Shown in pieces: positions 62,826 to 64,000 of a DNA stretch of 64,000 nt (positions are counted from its first letter, which is position 1; each line of letters starts with the position of its first letter). The stretch is from positions 1 through 64,000 of the forward strand of contig NZ_AUXS01000075.1 in NCBI RefSeq assembly GCF_001625565.1, read 5' to 3'. The stretch comes from Pseudoalteromonas luteoviolacea NCIMB 1944. GTDB lineage: Bacteria > Pseudomonadota > Gammaproteobacteria > Enterobacterales > Alteromonadaceae. The position numbers were made by a program, and so were the translations under genes. The notes under the pieces are model-generated. The model was not told the DNA's origin. It was given only the letters and a program-made list of their open reading frames with translations, and ran no database searches.

Positions 62826-64000
62826 ATGTCAAAAATCGTAAAAGTGATTGGCCGTGAAGTTATGGACTCACGTGGTAACCCAACCGTTGAAGCCGATGTT
62901 CATTTAGACTCGGGTGCTTGGGGCCGCGCGTGTGCACCATCAGGTGCATCAACAGGAACTCGCGAAGCACTTGAATTACGTGATGGTGATAAGTCTCGTT
63001 ACTTGGGTAAAGGTGTACTTACAGCAGTAAACTTTGTAAATAAAGAAATTGCACAAGCGCTAGAAGGCCAAAATGCGCTAGAGCAACGTGCTGTTGACCA
63101 AATCATGCTTGACCTAGATGGTACTGAAAACAAAGAAAAGCTAGGTGCAAACGCAATCTTAGCTGTATCTCTAGCAACAGCTAAAGCTGCTGCGCAAGAG
63201 AAAGGTGTTGCATTGTACGAGCACATTGCAGACATTAATGGCACAGCAGGTCAGTTCTCAATGCCAGTACCTATGATGAACATCATCAACGGTGGTGAGC
63301 ATGCTGACAACAATGTTGATATTCAAGAATTTATGGTTCAGCCTGTTGGCGCTTCAAGCTTCCGTGAAGCATTACGTATGGGTGCAGAAATCTTCCATAG
63401 CCTGAAAAAAGTATTGAGCGCACGCGGTTTAAATACAGCTGTTGGTGACGAAGGCGGCTTTGCACCTGATCTTAAGTCAAACGAAGAAGCGTTAGAAGTA
63501 ATCGTTGAAGCAGTTGCGGCTGCAGGTTATGAAATGAACAAAGACGTGACGCTTGCACTTGATTGTGCATCTTCTGAGTTCTACAAAGATGGTAAGTATG
63601 ACCTAAGTGGTGAAGGTAAGGCGTTCGATTCAGAAGGTTTTGCTGATTTCTTAGCTGATCTTGCTGCACGTTACCCAATTGTGTCTATTGAAGATGGCCT
63701 AGACGAGAGCGACTGGGATGGTTGGAAGATCCTAACAGACAAAATTGGTGAAAAAGTGCAGCTTGTTGGTGACGATCTATTCGTAACTAACACGAAAATC
63801 TTAAAGCGTGGTATCGATGAGAAGATCGGTAACTCAATCTTGATCAAATTTAACCAAATCGGTTCTCTTTCTGAGACGCTTGATGCAATTAAGATGGCGC
63901 AAGATGCAGGCTTCACAGCGGTTATCTCTCACCGTTCAGGCGAGACAGAAGATGCAACAATTGCTGATTTAGCAGTTGGTACGGCGGCAGGCCAAATCAA
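62826..64000 (+). CDS. eno: Enolase (3' end outside window)
   Basis: Enolase converts 2-phosphoglycerate to phosphoenolpyruvate in glycolysis and is a degradosome component in gammaproteobacteria. The 391 residues present start MSKIVKVIGREVMDSRGNPTVEADV (two parts) and include the catalytic loop SGASTG, GDEGGFAPDL, the metal ligand region IVSIEDGLDESDW, the LVGDDLFVTN strand and catalytic-lysine segment LIKFNQIGSL, then SHRSGETED. No stop codon occurs before the window edge; about 40 residues are missing. AGAGGA precedes the ATG. Confidence 0.97.
   Translation, partial: MSKIVKVIGREVMDSRGNPTVEADVHLDSGAWGRACAPSGASTGTREALELRDGDKSRYLGKGVLTAVNFVNKEIAQALEGQNALEQRAVDQIMLDLDGTENKEKLGANAILAVSLATAKAAAQEKGVALYEHIADINGTAGQFSMPVPMMNIINGGEHADNNVDIQEFMVQPVGASSFREALRMGAEIFHSLKKVLSARGLNTAVGDEGGFAPDLKSNEEALEVIVEAVAAAGYEMNKDVTLALDCASSEFYKDGKYDLSGEGKAFDSEGFADFLADLAARYPIVSIEDGLDESDWDGWKILTDKIGEKVQLVGDDLFVTNTKILKRGIDEKIGNSILIKFNQIGSLSETLDAIKMAQDAGFTAVISHRSGETEDATIADLAVGTAAGQI

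Overview
The window is chromosomal DNA of a marine-type gammaproteobacterium, most likely Pseudoalteromonas or a close relative in the Alteromonadales. The evidence is gene order and protein similarity recognised by eye: fimV-truA-accD-folC-dedD-cvpA-purF, tig-clpP-clpX-lon-hupB-ppiD, pspF/pspABC-ycjX-ycjF next to sapABCDF, and barA-rlmD-relA-mazG-pyrG-eno. No database search was possible, so the genus is an inference.

Layout. 1-7658: a collinear housekeeping block on the + strand, starting inside fimV (an acidic, repeat-rich C-terminal part) and ending with purF. 7771-9379: a Yip1-like membrane protein and the tRNA hydroxylase gene miaE. 9386-25412: an exopolysaccharide locus with Wzy-, Wzz- and Wza-like proteins, a flippase, three glycosyltransferases, a WecG/TagA-type transferase, a phosphoglycosyl transferase, a pyruvyl transferase, two secreted or lipidated proteins and, in the middle, a sigma-54-dependent response regulator. 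25448-30633: lpxH, ppiB, cysS, a tiny orphan RiPP-like precursor ORF, an exported RidA-like protein, an unknown coiled-coil protein and folD. 31024-31528: five tRNA genes (Pro, Arg, His, Pro, Pro). 31804-40473: protein quality control (tig, clpP, clpX, lon, ppiD) plus HU. 40550-46957: pspF and sapABCDF on the - strand. 47141-50994: pspA, pspB, pspC, ycjX, ycjF on the + strand. 51171-53714: methionine gamma-lyase and phhAB. 53813-64000: barA (- strand), then rlmD, relA, mazG, pyrG and the start of eno.

The most interesting region is the exopolysaccharide locus. Five of its transcription units carry a -24/-12 (sigma-54) promoter-like sequence about 35-41 bases before the first start codon. Most of the intergenic regions also hold a TTTGCAAATTA-like sequence upstream, which could be the enhancer bound by the regulator encoded at 16046-17506. 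This resembles the architecture known for the Vibrio fischeri syp locus, where the response regulator SypG drives several sigma-54 promoters, but the gene set differs. It includes a LruC/DUF4114-domain secreted protein with a partner lipoprotein, and a WecG-type transferase fused to what looks like a catalytically dead phosphoglycosyl-transferase domain.

Other notable points are the orphan Cys-rich RiPP-like precursor at 28352-28522, a good sigma-32 promoter before lon, a TyrR-like box before phhAB, a long nested palindrome between clpP and clpX, a structured leader before hupB and another before tig, and a 100-bp tandem duplication of tRNA-Pro.
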